64,000 bases of DNA from Spectribacter acetivorans (GTDB lineage: Bacteria; Pseudomonadota; Gammaproteobacteria; Nevskiales; Salinisphaeraceae): NCBI RefSeq assembly GCF_031846305.1, contig NZ_JAVRHY010000009.1, forward strand, positions 62,001-126,000, given 5' to 3'. A model generated the notes under the pieces. It was not told the DNA's origin, did not search any database, and was given only the letters and a program-made list of their open reading frames with translations. Below are positions 53,102 through 60,075 of this stretch, one piece after another. The position numbers were made by a program, and so were the translations under genes. Positions within the stretch are counted from its first letter, which is position 1; every line of letters begins with the position of its first letter.

Positions 53102-53824
53102 ATGCACAAACCCGTAACCATCGTCGCCGGCCTGATGCTGGCCGCCGGCACCGCCAGCGCCCAGACCGGCGCACTGCCCCTGGACGGGCTGCTCGGCCTG
53201 TCCACCGACACGCCCCCGGGCAGCTCGCTGGCCGGCCCCCTGAGTGGTGGCGCCGAACCTCTGCTCGAACTGGTCAATTACACCGCCGCGGTGGGCACCG
53301 GCGTTGCCGCTGCCCAGCCCAGCCAGCCGGAACTGGTCGCCGTCGCGGAGTCCCTTATCGCCCTCGGATCCAACCCCGGCGCGTCAGCCGACACCGACCT
53401 GGCATCGCTGCTTTCCGTCGAGCATTTCCAGGACAGCGCCAACGCCACCATCCAGGTAGTCGGCGTGGTCGCCGACGGCGCCAGCAAACTTACAGCGGAC
53501 GGCGTGGACGCCTACCGAGCCATCGTGGCCGGCAATACCAACTACTCGGACATCCTGCGCCCGCCGAGCCTCGCCCTCGATCAGGAAATCCTCATCGACA
53601 TCCCGCAAGCGGGGCTCGACGCGTTGATCGTCGCCTTCGGCGGCGAAGACGGCGCACTGACGCCAACCTTCGAAGCACTCAAGGTGGCGGAATTCGGGAC
53701 AATCGACCGGGCACGCGCGGTATTCATCCGGGACCTTGCAACGCCGGAACCCGACTTGCCGCGGCCGTCTGATCAGGCGCTGCTGTCGGGGGCGTCAAGT
53801 CTGCCTTCGTTGCCGGGGCTCTGA
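53102..53824 (+). CDS. secreted protein of unknown function
   Basis: This 240-residue protein has a signal peptide (MHKPVTIVAGLMLAAGTASA) and no recognised domain. The mature sequence is acidic and rich in A, L, G and D. AGGAGGAG precedes the ATG. The LPLDGLLGL and PLLELV motifs and leucine/proline patterns are similar in style to the protein at 50502-50990, suggesting a lineage-specific secreted family. A strong hairpin follows the stop. Confidence 0.68.
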   Translation: MHKPVTIVAGLMLAAGTASAQTGALPLDGLLGLSTDTPPGSSLAGPLSGGAEPLLELVNYTAAVGTGVAAAQPSQPELVAVAESLIALGSNPGASADTDLASLLSVEHFQDSANATIQVVGVVADGASKLTADGVDAYRAIVAGNTNYSDILRPPSLALDQEILIDIPQAGLDALIVAFGGEDGALTPTFEALKVAEFGTIDRARAVFIRDLATPEPDLPRPSDQALLSGASSLPSLPGL

Positions 53825-53842
53825 TTACGGTAACTGTCTGAG

Positions 53843-53867
53843 AGCCCCGGCGCGTGACGCCGGGGCT
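53843..53867 (+). terminator. terminator hairpin after secreted protein
   Basis: AGCCCCGGCG (53843-53852), loop CGTGA, CGCCGGGGCT (53858-53867) is a perfect 10-bp stem, 18 bases after the stop. No T-run follows, but its position is right for termination. Confidence 0.65.
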
Positions 53868-53966
53868 TGGGGGTCTCAGCAAATTACTAAGCGTTCAAGG
53901 CTTCGAGGCTATCGAGCGTCGCTGCGTTGCAGTTTGAACCTGAAACCGTCCCACGCGGGGCAAAAA

Positions 53967-54038
53967 GCAAGACCTGACCCCGTCACCCCCGTCACCCCTG
54001 ACCCCGTCACCCCCGCAAGACCTGACCCCGTCACCCCC
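53967..54038. repeat. three 24-bp tandem repeats at the array's distal edge
   Basis: Units one and three are identical: GCAAGACCTGAC then CCCGTCACCCCC; unit two (53991-54014) differs only at its left end. No gene is in the 225 bases between 53824 and 54050. The GCAAGACCTGACCCC word resembles dispersed repeats seen near REP-associated transposases, but no transposase is here. It marks the junction between backbone and the cassette array. Confidence 0.6.
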
Positions 54039-54049
54039 ACAAGGGCGTG

Positions 54050-54391
54050 TTACGGATTGTTGCGGTACTTGACCAAATAGTAAATCAGCCCGCGGACACT
54101 CACGTAGGCCCGCCCCAATAGCCTAAATAACAGCGCTATCTCTTTCTTGAATGGAATCTTGCTCCACACATACTTCCCTACCTCGTACGCGGAGACGATA
54201 AGCCGCGCCATGACTGCTTTTTTCATCTCCGTCTTTGTTATTTCACGGCGTTCTGGCGCGCACGGTATTCGATGCAGATACTGCACTCCGTCTGCTTGAC
54301 CGACATCTTGAAAATGCTGTCTCTGGGGGGCTCCACAGTAAGGACATCGATCGTCCAGGCTGCCGTCAAAGTTCGTAAATTTCGTTTCCAC
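54050..54391 (-). CDS. cassette gene: zinc-knuckle membrane-associated protein
   Basis: The 113-residue product begins at GTG 54391, 20-odd bases from the attC-1 crossover point. It has CPYCGAPQ near residue 16 with a second cysteine in IPCAPERR (a possible partial zinc ribbon), a basic middle, and an amphipathic C-terminal part with two hydrophobic stretches (MARLIVSAYEVGKYVWSKI and RAYVSVRGLIYYLVKY). There is no ribosome binding site of note. It is the last cassette in the array. AT-richer than the backbone. No family recognised. Confidence 0.6.
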   Translation of the reverse strand: METKFTNFDGSLDDRCPYCGAPQRQHFQDVGQADGVQYLHRIPCAPERREITKTEMKKAVMARLIVSAYEVGKYVWSKIPFKKEIALLFRLLGRAYVSVRGLIYYLVKYRNNP

Positions 54392-54409
54392 GACTACAAC
54401 ACCAGATCG

Positions 54410-54513
54410 CCATAACGCCTAAGCTCAGTTGCCGCTGGAGCGGGCGAAGCCCCCGGAGGGAACCCGAAGCGCGGCAGCGCTTTGGGCGGTCGACTGCAGC
54501 GACTTGTTAGGCA
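54410..54513 (-). other. integron attC site 1
   Basis: On the minus strand the site opens with R'' core GCCTAAC (54513-54507), whose TAA is the stop of the upstream cassette gene, and closes with R' core GTTATGG (54416-54410). The inner arms pair (CGACTGCAG with CAGTTGCCG-type complement) around GCGCTTTGGGC. It is about 87 percent identical by eye to attC-2, as expected for sites of one host integron. Confidence 0.82.
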
Positions 54514-54944
54514 CGCCAACCTATACTCTTCAGAGCATTCGCGATTAGATCGGCTTCTGCATCCATACCCATTTTCCGAAGCTCTTCTACAAATAGAGGC
54601 CAAGGGGGATGAATGGCCATATATGGATTCGAATCCGGGCCTGTGTACATTCCGCCGCCTGGCCCTGAATAAAGCCCGCCGCCGGGACCCGTATAGAGAC
54701 CGCCATCAGGGCCGGAATAAAGCCCGCCACCTGGACCGGTGTATGCGCCGCCGCCAGGTCCCGTATACAGTCCGCCCCCTGGGCCTGTATAGGCACCGCC
54801 GCCTGGCCCTGAATACATACCACCACCCGGCCCCGTGTACGCCCCACCTCCAGGGCCCGTGTACATACCTCCGCCAGGGCCGGTATAAGCGCCACCACCT
54901 GGCCCGGTGTACATATTACGAACCCAATATTCTTCGTCAGTCAT
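54507..54944 (-). CDS. cassette gene: YTGPGGG octapeptide-repeat protein
   Basis: This 145-residue product reads MTDEEYWVRN followed by 12 tandem octapeptides of the form (M/A/L)Y(T/S)GPGGG; the ninth has D for G and the last decays to MYTGPDSN. The last 39 residues form a conserved-looking helical domain (PWPLFVEELRKMGMDAEADLIANALKS). The DNA repeat unit is 24 bp. GGGGGA precedes the ATG. It lies between two attC sites, so it is a cassette. The sequence might form a collagen- or adhesive-like extended Gly/Tyr/Pro segment; the C-terminal helix may bind a partner. Function unknown. Confidence 0.82.
   Translation of the reverse strand: MTDEEYWVRNMYTGPGGGAYTGPGGGMYTGPGGGAYTGPGGGMYSGPGGGAYTGPGGGLYTGPGGGAYTGPGGGLYSGPDGGLYTGPGGGLYSGPGGGMYTGPDSNPYMAIHPPWPLFVEELRKMGMDAEADLIANALKSIGWRA
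54627..54914 (-). repeat. 12 tandem 24-bp repeats encoding the octapeptides
   Basis: Repeats are in frame and have synonymous differences, so selection on the peptide is plausible. Units alternate Met/Ala and later Leu at position one. Number of units could vary by slippage between strains. Confidence 0.85.
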
Positions 54945-54967
54945 AGAATCCCCCTAGCCAAATAGAC

Positions 54968-55071
54968 GCCTAACGCCCAAGCTCAGTTGACGCCGGAGCA
55001 GGCGAAGCCTGCGGAGGGAATCCGAAGCGCGCCAGCGCTTTGGGCGGTCAACTGCAGCGGTTCGTTAGAGC
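54968..55071 (-). other. integron attC site 2
   Basis: On the minus strand R' core is a perfect GTTAGGC (54974-54968) and R'' ends AAC (GCTCTAAC, 55071-55064). Between them are paired L arms and the same GCGCTTTGGGC inner bulge as attC-1. It follows the HEPN/DUF5343 pair and precedes the YTGPGGG cassette. Confidence 0.85.
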
Positions 55072-55090
55072 GGGCCTGAAAGTTATCCGT

Positions 55091-55675
55091 CTAACTTATA
55101 ATTCTGAACCAATCCCTTAGCGCCAACTCGAGCCGAAGCACTTCGTCATCCGCCAAAGGAGAGCAATGGGCGATCGGATTTCTGAGCGAATTTAGCGCTG
55201 ACATAACTTTTTCCATCGCTTTGGGATCGTTAAATACCACGCCGCCGAAAAGAGACCAGTTAAATTTAATGATCTCACCGAGTTCGCCAAACGTCGTATA
55301 ATCGATAGACTCGCTAGACCTAGGGGTAACGGCAGCTTCTTTCTCGCGCTTGATACTCTTTTTCGCATTTTGTTGCACTGGATCGGGAATCATATTTGCC
55401 CACCAATCAGCGTCGCCCGTGGCCTCGAAGACGTCGATTATTAACTGTCTTATAGATTTTTCCAGGCAGTAAAAAATCTCATAGTGTTGCGCCATTTTTT
55501 TTGCTTCAGCCCGCAAAGATGCATCAAATTGAGGGTAATAGGCATCCTCGATTTTACTCGATTTCTTTTGCGCTCTACCTAAATCGATCTCGTATTGATC
55601 CTCAATTCGATCCAAATCAGCCTCTAACAACATATTCGTCATCGCAAAGGACTTAATGGCCGAAGCAACATTCAT
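55091..55675 (-). CDS. cassette gene: Swt1-type HEPN-domain protein, candidate RNase toxin
   Basis: This 194-residue protein has a helical C-terminal domain with the HEPN active-site motif R165-N-x3-H170 (SLRNPIAH), fitting the RX4-6H rule for HEPN RNases. The domain resembles Swt1-family HEPN proteins. The N-terminal part (about 1-100) is helical and charged. Its AGGAG ribosome binding site lies inside the end of the DUF5343 gene, 4 bases upstream of its ATG, so the two are translated together. Probable role: RNA-cleaving effector in a toxin-antitoxin or defence unit. Inferred from motif and context. Confidence 0.78.
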   Translation of the reverse strand: MNVASAIKSFAMTNMLLEADLDRIEDQYEIDLGRAQKKSSKIEDAYYPQFDASLRAEAKKMAQHYEIFYCLEKSIRQLIIDVFEATGDADWWANMIPDPVQQNAKKSIKREKEAAVTPRSSESIDYTTFGELGEIIKFNWSLFGGVVFNDPKAMEKVMSALNSLRNPIAHCSPLADDEVLRLELALRDWFRIIS

Positions 55676-55679
55676 CGTT

Positions 55680-56318
55680 TCACTCCTGAAGCAAGTGTTG
55701 CTTCAAGCTTTTAAATATTGCGTTGAATACTTCTATATCTTTTGTCGCAGGGAGGTTGAGATTTATCGTATAAGCGAGATTAATCGACTCGCTCGACGAT
55801 GAACCAGAATATTGCTGGATCGGAATAGACGGATGCGCCTCGTTCGGCGGCTCTTCCGGCTGCGAGTGGGTTTCATCTGGTTCTGCATGATCGGATTCGA
55901 AATTTGCTCTTTCTCTCAGTGCTTGAAACGTAGAAAGAGTTTTCTTGACTACAGTCGAGTTTGACTCGGCGCCTGTTGCTTCTACGATAAGACCTTTGAG
56001 TTTAGATGTATCTGTATCTTGAACATATTCGTTCATTTGAAACAGTGGTGCGTAAAGCTCTCGCATAGCTTTCGCAATTGCCGACCCCGATTTCGTCGGG
56101 TTTCTAAATTCCCTGTATCTATCGGTAGGTGTACCGTCAGAAGATACTAGACCCATTTTCTTTATAAATGGGATAAGTGATCGTCCATTTCCACCCTTTA
56201 ATAGAAGTTTTTCGGCAACAAAATCGGACGAGAATTTGTCTGGAACCGAAGCTGTTTTTATTTGGTCAAGCATCTTTTCCAAAGTACTCGTCGCCTGTAC
56301 ATACGGCAGATTGGCCAT
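55680..56318 (-). CDS. cassette gene: DUF5343-like partner of the HEPN protein
   Basis: This 212-residue protein begins MANLPYVQATSTLEKMLDQIK. The N-terminal part has the DUF5343 pattern (PDKFSSDFVAEKLLLKGGNGRSLIPFIKKMGLVSSDGTPTDRYREF), likely winged-helix or helical. An acidic, Ser/Pro/Glu-rich linker (about 145-175) follows, then a hydrophobic strand (SESINLAYTINLNLP) and helix. GGGGGAAA precedes the ATG. It is first in a two-gene cassette and could be antitoxin, adaptor or sensor for the HEPN protein. Confidence 0.72.
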   Translation of the reverse strand: MANLPYVQATSTLEKMLDQIKTASVPDKFSSDFVAEKLLLKGGNGRSLIPFIKKMGLVSSDGTPTDRYREFRNPTKSGSAIAKAMRELYAPLFQMNEYVQDTDTSKLKGLIVEATGAESNSTVVKKTLSTFQALRERANFESDHAEPDETHSQPEEPPNEAHPSIPIQQYSGSSSSESINLAYTINLNLPATKDIEVFNAIFKSLKQHLLQE

Positions 56319-56349
56319 TGGTTTCCCCCTTTGTAAAATTCAAGCAGCC

Positions 56350-56423
56350 TCTCACGCCGAAGTTGAGCAGCGCTTTGCGCATCGCAGCGGAGAAAAGCGT
56401 CCGACTCAAACGACCTGTTATGC
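56350..56423 (-). other. integron attC site 3, degenerate R'
   Basis: R'' is GCATAAC (plus strand GTTATGC, 56417-56423). At the other end TCACGCC (56353-56359) stands where TAACGCC would be expected, so R' has lost the canonical GTT. The paired arms CGAAGTTGAGC and GACTCAAACG are present. Excision may be impaired here. Confidence 0.7.
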
Positions 56424-56435
56424 GGCATTCAAATA

Positions 56436-56735
56436 CTACTTTGGCTTTGTGTTGATTAAACCGTGCGCTAAGAATGACCCACCAACGGCGCCACCCAGAA
56501 CTACTATGAACTGAGCGACAAACTTCGATAGCTCGGACGATGACATTTGGTCAACGGCTTGATTGGGCCAATAGACAGGGAATGCTGTGGCAAGCAGTGC
56601 CAAAGCTACTGAGAGCGTTACCAGAACATAGCCGCCCATTACGAGAGGACCGCGTTGCTTTGGGTTTTTGTCGACGCATCTGCATACGACAAAAAAAACA
56701 ACAAGCCAGACGATGAGAATGATTACCGAGTACAC
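56436..56735 (-). CDS. cassette gene: small three-helix membrane protein
   Basis: This 99-residue product begins at GTG with GGGAGG five bases upstream. Three hydrophobic segments are seen (SVIILIVWLVVFFVVCRCV; YVLVTLSVALALLATAF; FIVVLGGAVGGSFLAHGLI) with short polar loops. It is flanked by attC-3 and attC-4. No family recognised; small membrane proteins are frequent among integron cassettes. Confidence 0.65.
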   Translation of the reverse strand: MYSVIILIVWLVVFFVVCRCVDKNPKQRGPLVMGGYVLVTLSVALALLATAFPVYWPNQAVDQMSSSELSKFVAQFIVVLGGAVGGSFLAHGLINTKPK

Positions 56736-56766
56736 GTTACCTCCCTAAACCATCATTATCTCTGAC

Positions 56767-56827
56767 GCATAACGCTGTTCATCAGCCGCGCGAGGTACGA
56801 GCGTCGGCTGCATGTACTTGTTACCCG
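56767..56827 (-). other. integron attC site 4 (short type)
   Basis: R' on minus is GTTATGC (56773-56767), R'' is GGGTAAC (56826-56820). The 61-base site has paired CAGCCG (plus) and CGGCTG arms. Shorter than attC-1/2, like many non-host-type cassettes. Confidence 0.78.
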
Positions 56828-56829
56828 AA

Positions 56830-57462
56830 TCACCCCATACCCAATTGCGCCTTAAGGACAGCAACCACTCCGCCCCCTGCCTGTTTTGCTGCACCTTGCG
56901 CGAATTTCGACGCTGCCTGTTTGAACGCGTTTCTACGCTCTTCGGCTGTCTTTAGCTTCTTGGCGGAGTCGTACGCCTCACGAAATTCGTCAAGTTCGTT
57001 TTTGCTAAAAATCGTCTCGAGAACCGCGAATAGACCATCGGCCGGAACTTTCACGATCTCGGTGTTAAATGAGTGATCGAATATTAGCTGGTGGTTTTTC
57101 AGCTGCCCCTGTAACCAGTTTTTCGCCAATGAGTCCTCGATTATGAGGTTGACTTTCTCTTTTTTGTCGTCGATCTCCAGCGTGGCCTGACTCAGAGCAG
57201 CCAGAAGTCGGCCTTTAGCCTGCTCTTCAATGCTTTCGCCAAACTTCAGGGCGGCTTCGTACCGGAGCTTCTTGATCTTGCTTACAGGGGTTTTGAGGAT
57301 TTCGCTCGCTTCTTGATTCCGGCGCGTCGCTAGAGGCCCGTACCCGGCATACCCATACCTGTCCAGCAAATGCATAACTAGTGCATCGATATCCGACTTC
57401 GGAAGGGCCCCTAGCCCGAATTTAAGGTAATTCTCGAGAAACTCGTGCTCAAAGTTATTCAT
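56830..57462 (-). CDS. cassette gene: unrecognised 210-residue protein
   Basis: This product begins MNNFEHEFLENYLKFGLGAL. The N-terminal half (about 1-100) is helical and includes TRRNQEASEILKTPVSKIKKLRYEAALKFG, possibly a DNA-binding helix-turn-helix. The middle strand LIIEDSLAKNWLQGQLKNHQ and the C-terminal KLKTAEERRNAFKQAASKFA are charged; it ends in a glycine-rich GGGVVAVLK. No family is recognised. It lies between attC-4 and attC-5. Confidence 0.6.
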   Translation of the reverse strand: MNNFEHEFLENYLKFGLGALPKSDIDALVMHLLDRYGYAGYGPLATRRNQEASEILKTPVSKIKKLRYEAALKFGESIEEQAKGRLLAALSQATLEIDDKKEKVNLIIEDSLAKNWLQGQLKNHQLIFDHSFNTEIVKVPADGLFAVLETIFSKNELDEFREAYDSAKKLKTAEERRNAFKQAASKFAQGAAKQAGGGVVAVLKAQLGMG

Positions 57463-57486
57463 CGGTTATGGCCTTTTCCGGGTAAC

Positions 57487-57602
57487 GCTTAACTATACGA
57501 CAAAATGTAGACATAGCATTGCTTCTTCAAAAGCGCTACATCGACGTTTAGTCACATGAAAACAAAGACATACCATCCATCGATGTCGGTATAGCGTTGA
57601 GC
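57487..57602 (-). other. integron attC site 5, proximal end of array
   Basis: R' on minus is GTTAAGC (57493-57487) and R'' is GCTCAAC (plus GTTGAGC, 57596-57602); both fit the GTTRRRY/RYYYAAC consensus. Arms TATACGACA and TGTCGGTATA pair with an extrahelical base. The site precedes the first recognisable cassette and follows the GC-rich hydrolase gene. Confidence 0.75.
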
Positions 57603-57622
57603 CGTCAGCACAAAAGACCCCA

Positions 57623-58606
57623 TTACCCCGCTGTCTCCCTCAACACCGTCCTCCGCCGAAACTCATCCTCCGGAAACACCCGCCCGGTGACCAATGATTC
57701 GTAGATATGGTCGAACACCACGCCCGGCTTGCCGGCGGTGCGGCCGCTGCGGAAGTAGGTGTGGCCCTTGGGGCTGTCGTAGGCGGTGTTGACGTCGTCG
57801 CAGTCCACGGAGAATACGTTCTTGCCGACCTTGTCCATGTCTTCCGGGCCGGTGTGGCCCAGGCGGCGGGAGGCCACGCGGTTCTTCAGGTTGGCGGCCT
57901 TGCTGGCGCGCAGGGCGAGGTCGTCGCTGGCGAAGTAGACGGTGACGTTGCGGGACGCGTGGCCGATCAGTTCGCCGGGGTTACCGGGTTCCAGGGATTC
58001 GTTGACGATGTCGGCGGCCACCAGGAAGGTGTTGCGGAACAGCAGGGGCACGCCGCCGGCGAGGTCGTAGCGGTTCCAGGCGGCCAGGCCTTCGCGCAGT
58101 ACGCGGTTGCCCATGGAGTGGGCCAGCACGTTGATGCGTTTCAGGCAGGGGTTGTCCTGGGGGTTCTGTTTCGGGTCGTTCCGCCAGGCGAGGAATTTTT
58201 CCATGACGCGGGCCAGCGACAGGGCGCTGGCGTCGGCGGCCTTCTGGTCGTCCCAGTAGTCCTGGACGATGCCGAAGTCGTTGTCGCAGGGCCAGATGAC
58301 CGGCAGGACGAGGATTTCCCTGGGCTTGCTGGCGTCGCACAGGGCCTGGAATTCGGCGGCGCCGGCGAAGACGTCTTCCGGCAGGTTCGAGTAGCCGTGG
58401 ATGTAGACCAGGATCTGCCGGTAGTCGGCGTCCTTGAGCCGTTTCAGCAGTTCGGTGCTGCCAACTTCCTCGTGTTCCTCCGCGCCCTGGCGCTGGCAGA
58501 AGAACACGGAGTTGCTGGGCGCGTTGTTCTTGAGGTCGAACGTGAAGCGCCGGCCCACACGCGTGCGGATGCTTTGCGTGGGAAAGCGATTGGTGATGAA
58601 CAGCAT
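57623..58606 (-). CDS. alpha/beta hydrolase (DUF900-like)
   Basis: This 327-residue hydrolase resembles DUF900/lipase_3-type proteins. The nucleophile elbow is AHSMGNRVL (GxSxG-like); the oxyanion region is VYIHGYSNLPEDV. The ATG 58606 is chosen over an upstream GTG. Its high GC content matches the backbone, not the cassettes. It is upstream of attC-5 and may be either a host gene adjoining the array or its first cassette. Substrate unknown. Confidence 0.8.
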   Translation of the reverse strand: MLFITNRFPTQSIRTRVGRRFTFDLKNNAPSNSVFFCQRQGAEEHEEVGSTELLKRLKDADYRQILVYIHGYSNLPEDVFAGAAEFQALCDASKPREILVLPVIWPCDNDFGIVQDYWDDQKAADASALSLARVMEKFLAWRNDPKQNPQDNPCLKRINVLAHSMGNRVLREGLAAWNRYDLAGGVPLLFRNTFLVAADIVNESLEPGNPGELIGHASRNVTVYFASDDLALRASKAANLKNRVASRRLGHTGPEDMDKVGKNVFSVDCDDVNTAYDSPKGHTYFRSGRTAGKPGVVFDHIYESLVTGRVFPEDEFRRRTVLRETAG

Positions 58607-58734
58607 GCCTCGCACCCCTTGCCGGCGCGCGGGCGCGCCGTGGTCCCCGGTTTCTTGTTAGCAGGCGGGGTGGGGGTAACGCAACTCGGGGGGCGCGTGA
58701 TCGGGCTCGGTGGGGCGCTCTCCCCTCTCTCTGG

Positions 58735-58755
58735 CTCTCTCCCGTGGGGAGAGAG
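58735..58755. repeat. CTCTCTCCC hairpin, REP-like or terminator
   Basis: CTCTCTCCC (58735-58743) pairs with GGGAGAGAG (58747-58755) around GTG. Such CTCTCCC/GGGAGAG palindromes are common intergenic repeats. It lies downstream of the LpxO-like gene (minus strand). Confidence 0.55.
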
Positions 58756-58779
58756 GATGGCTTTGGTTGGGCTTGGGGG

Positions 58780-59757
58780 TTAGGCCAGGCCGGCGAGGAC
58801 GGAGGCGGCGTAGATGGAGCCGATCAGCAGGCCGGACACGGCCAGCGCCAGGGTGGTATTCACCGAGTACTTGATGGCGCGGTAGCGGCCGGGGTTGGTT
58901 TCCTTGAGGGTGCGCACGTTGGCCAGCGTGGGGGACACGCGGGCGAAGATGCTGTTGACCAGGCCGCGCTGGTCTTCCTCGGTGTTCGGCACCACGGTGG
59001 CCCGCATCAGGGCCTTGTAGAAGAAGTTGATGATGCGGCCGACCACCCAGGTGGGGCGTTCCACGTCGCACATCAGGATCAGGCGGTAGCGCTGGGCGTC
59101 GTTGTGGGCGTAGTGCAGGTAGGTTTCGTCGAACAGCAGGTCGTCGCCGTCACGCCAGGAATAGTCGGTGCCGTCGATGTTGATGTAGCAGGCGTTGTCG
59201 TTGGGCGTGGCCAGACCAACGTGATAACGCAGCGACACCGCCACCGGATCGCAATGGCGGGTGAGCTTGGAGCCCACCGGCAGCACCGAGAACATGGCGC
59301 CCTTCACCGTGGGCGCCTGCTTGAGGATTTCCAGCGTCTTCGGGCAGGCGGCCTGGGCCGAGCGGTGGGTGGTGCCGTACCACTTGAGGTAGAACTTGCT
59401 CCAGCCGTACTTGTAGAAGGTGCGGAAGCCGATGTCGTAGTAGGCGCTGGATTCCGGGTTGTTGGTCTGGTCGAACGCCTTGCTTTCGTACAGGGCCACC
59501 GCCTCGTCGCGGATGGTTTCCCAGTTGTCGCGGATCGGCGCCAGTTCCGGGTACTCGGTGGTGTCCATGATGGGCTTGCGGGCCCGCTTTTCCGTGAACA
59601 GGTAAAGCAGGCAGTTCAGCGGGCTGAAGATGGGCCAGCCCTTGCGCACGTACTCGCCGAAGCTGGCGTAGCGCTCCTCGCCCCGCATCCGGTAGACGTA
59701 GAACATCGACCCGAGAATGAAGGCGAAAACGGCGAATGTGGTGAGTGCGACAACCAT
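58780..59757 (-). CDS. aspartyl/asparaginyl beta-hydroxylase family, LpxO-like
   Basis: This 325-residue protein has an N-terminal membrane anchor (MVVALTTFAVFAFILGSMFYVY) and a 2-oxoglutarate/Fe(II) dioxygenase domain (about 100-260). Metal ligands and oxoglutarate arginine are probably in LTRHCDPVAVSLRYHVGL, LFDETYLHYAHNDAQRYRLIL. It resembles LpxO, which hydroxylates lipid A acyl chains at the inner membrane. A second C-terminal hydrophobic segment is present. Function by family; lipid A specificity is not proven. Confidence 0.8.
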   Translation of the reverse strand: MVVALTTFAVFAFILGSMFYVYRMRGEERYASFGEYVRKGWPIFSPLNCLLYLFTEKRARKPIMDTTEYPELAPIRDNWETIRDEAVALYESKAFDQTNNPESSAYYDIGFRTFYKYGWSKFYLKWYGTTHRSAQAACPKTLEILKQAPTVKGAMFSVLPVGSKLTRHCDPVAVSLRYHVGLATPNDNACYINIDGTDYSWRDGDDLLFDETYLHYAHNDAQRYRLILMCDVERPTWVVGRIINFFYKALMRATVVPNTEEDQRGLVNSIFARVSPTLANVRTLKETNPGRYRAIKYSVNTTLALAVSGLLIGSIYAASVLAGLA

Positions 59758-59883
59758 GGTGATTCCTCGCTGCCCGGCGCGGCCGGGCGTCCCGTCGTAA
59801 CGGCTGATCGATCGATCAGTTTACCAGAATGCGGCCGAATCGGCGTGTTTTTGCAGTTGGCGGTATTGCAATCCCACGTGACC

Positions 59884-59938
59884 GGCGGCTTGAAAGCCGC
59901 CCTACGGTCCCTCGCTGTAGGGCGCGATTTATCGCGCC
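59884..59938. repeat. REP-like palindrome unit 1
   Basis: GGCGGCTT-GA-AAGCCGCC (59884-59901) then CCTAC, and GTAG followed by GGCGCGAT-TT-ATCGCGCC (59921-59938). Each half is a perfect 8-bp hairpin; outer CTAC/GTAG words pair, so the whole unit can fold. Confidence 0.8.
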
Positions 59939-59968
59939 TGTCCGTTGCGCCATTTCATCCTATACAAA

Positions 59969-60023
59969 GGCGGCTTGAAAGCCGCCCTACGGTCGATTGC
60001 CGTAGGGCGCGATTCATCGCGCC
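59969..60023. repeat. REP-like palindrome unit 2
   Basis: GGCGGCTTGAAAGCCGCC (59969-59986) and GGCGCGAT-TC-ATCGCGCC (60006-60023) with CTAC/GTAG between. Differs from unit 1 only in the loop and short spacer. Confidence 0.8.
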
Positions 60024-60053
60024 TGGTCAATACGCCGTTTCCTGCTCAAGCGC

Positions 60054-60075
60054 GGCGGCTTGAATGGCGCCCTAC
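60054..60075. repeat. REP-like half-unit 3, degenerate
   Basis: GGCGGCTTGAATGGCGCCCTAC keeps the left arm and the CTAC word but has a mutated right arm. It overlaps the last codons of the GNAT gene. Confidence 0.6.

Larger units (their letters stand above)
59758..60071. other. 314-base intergenic region containing REP-like units
   Basis: No protein gene. It contains two full and one decayed REP-like palindromes (separate entries) and divergent promoter space upstream of the LpxO-like gene. A GATCGATCGATC-rich word at about 59807-59815 may be an operator half. Confidence 0.6.

Noticed and set aside
54627..54914. Regular 24-bp repeats considered as a CRISPR array
   Set aside because: Units are directly adjacent without spacers and encode an in-frame octapeptide repeat; no cas genes are nearby.
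57707..60063. Plus-strand open frames of 358 and 439 codons
   Set aside because: Antisense to the alpha/beta hydrolase and LpxO-like genes; Gly/Val/Arg-rich translations with no family signature.
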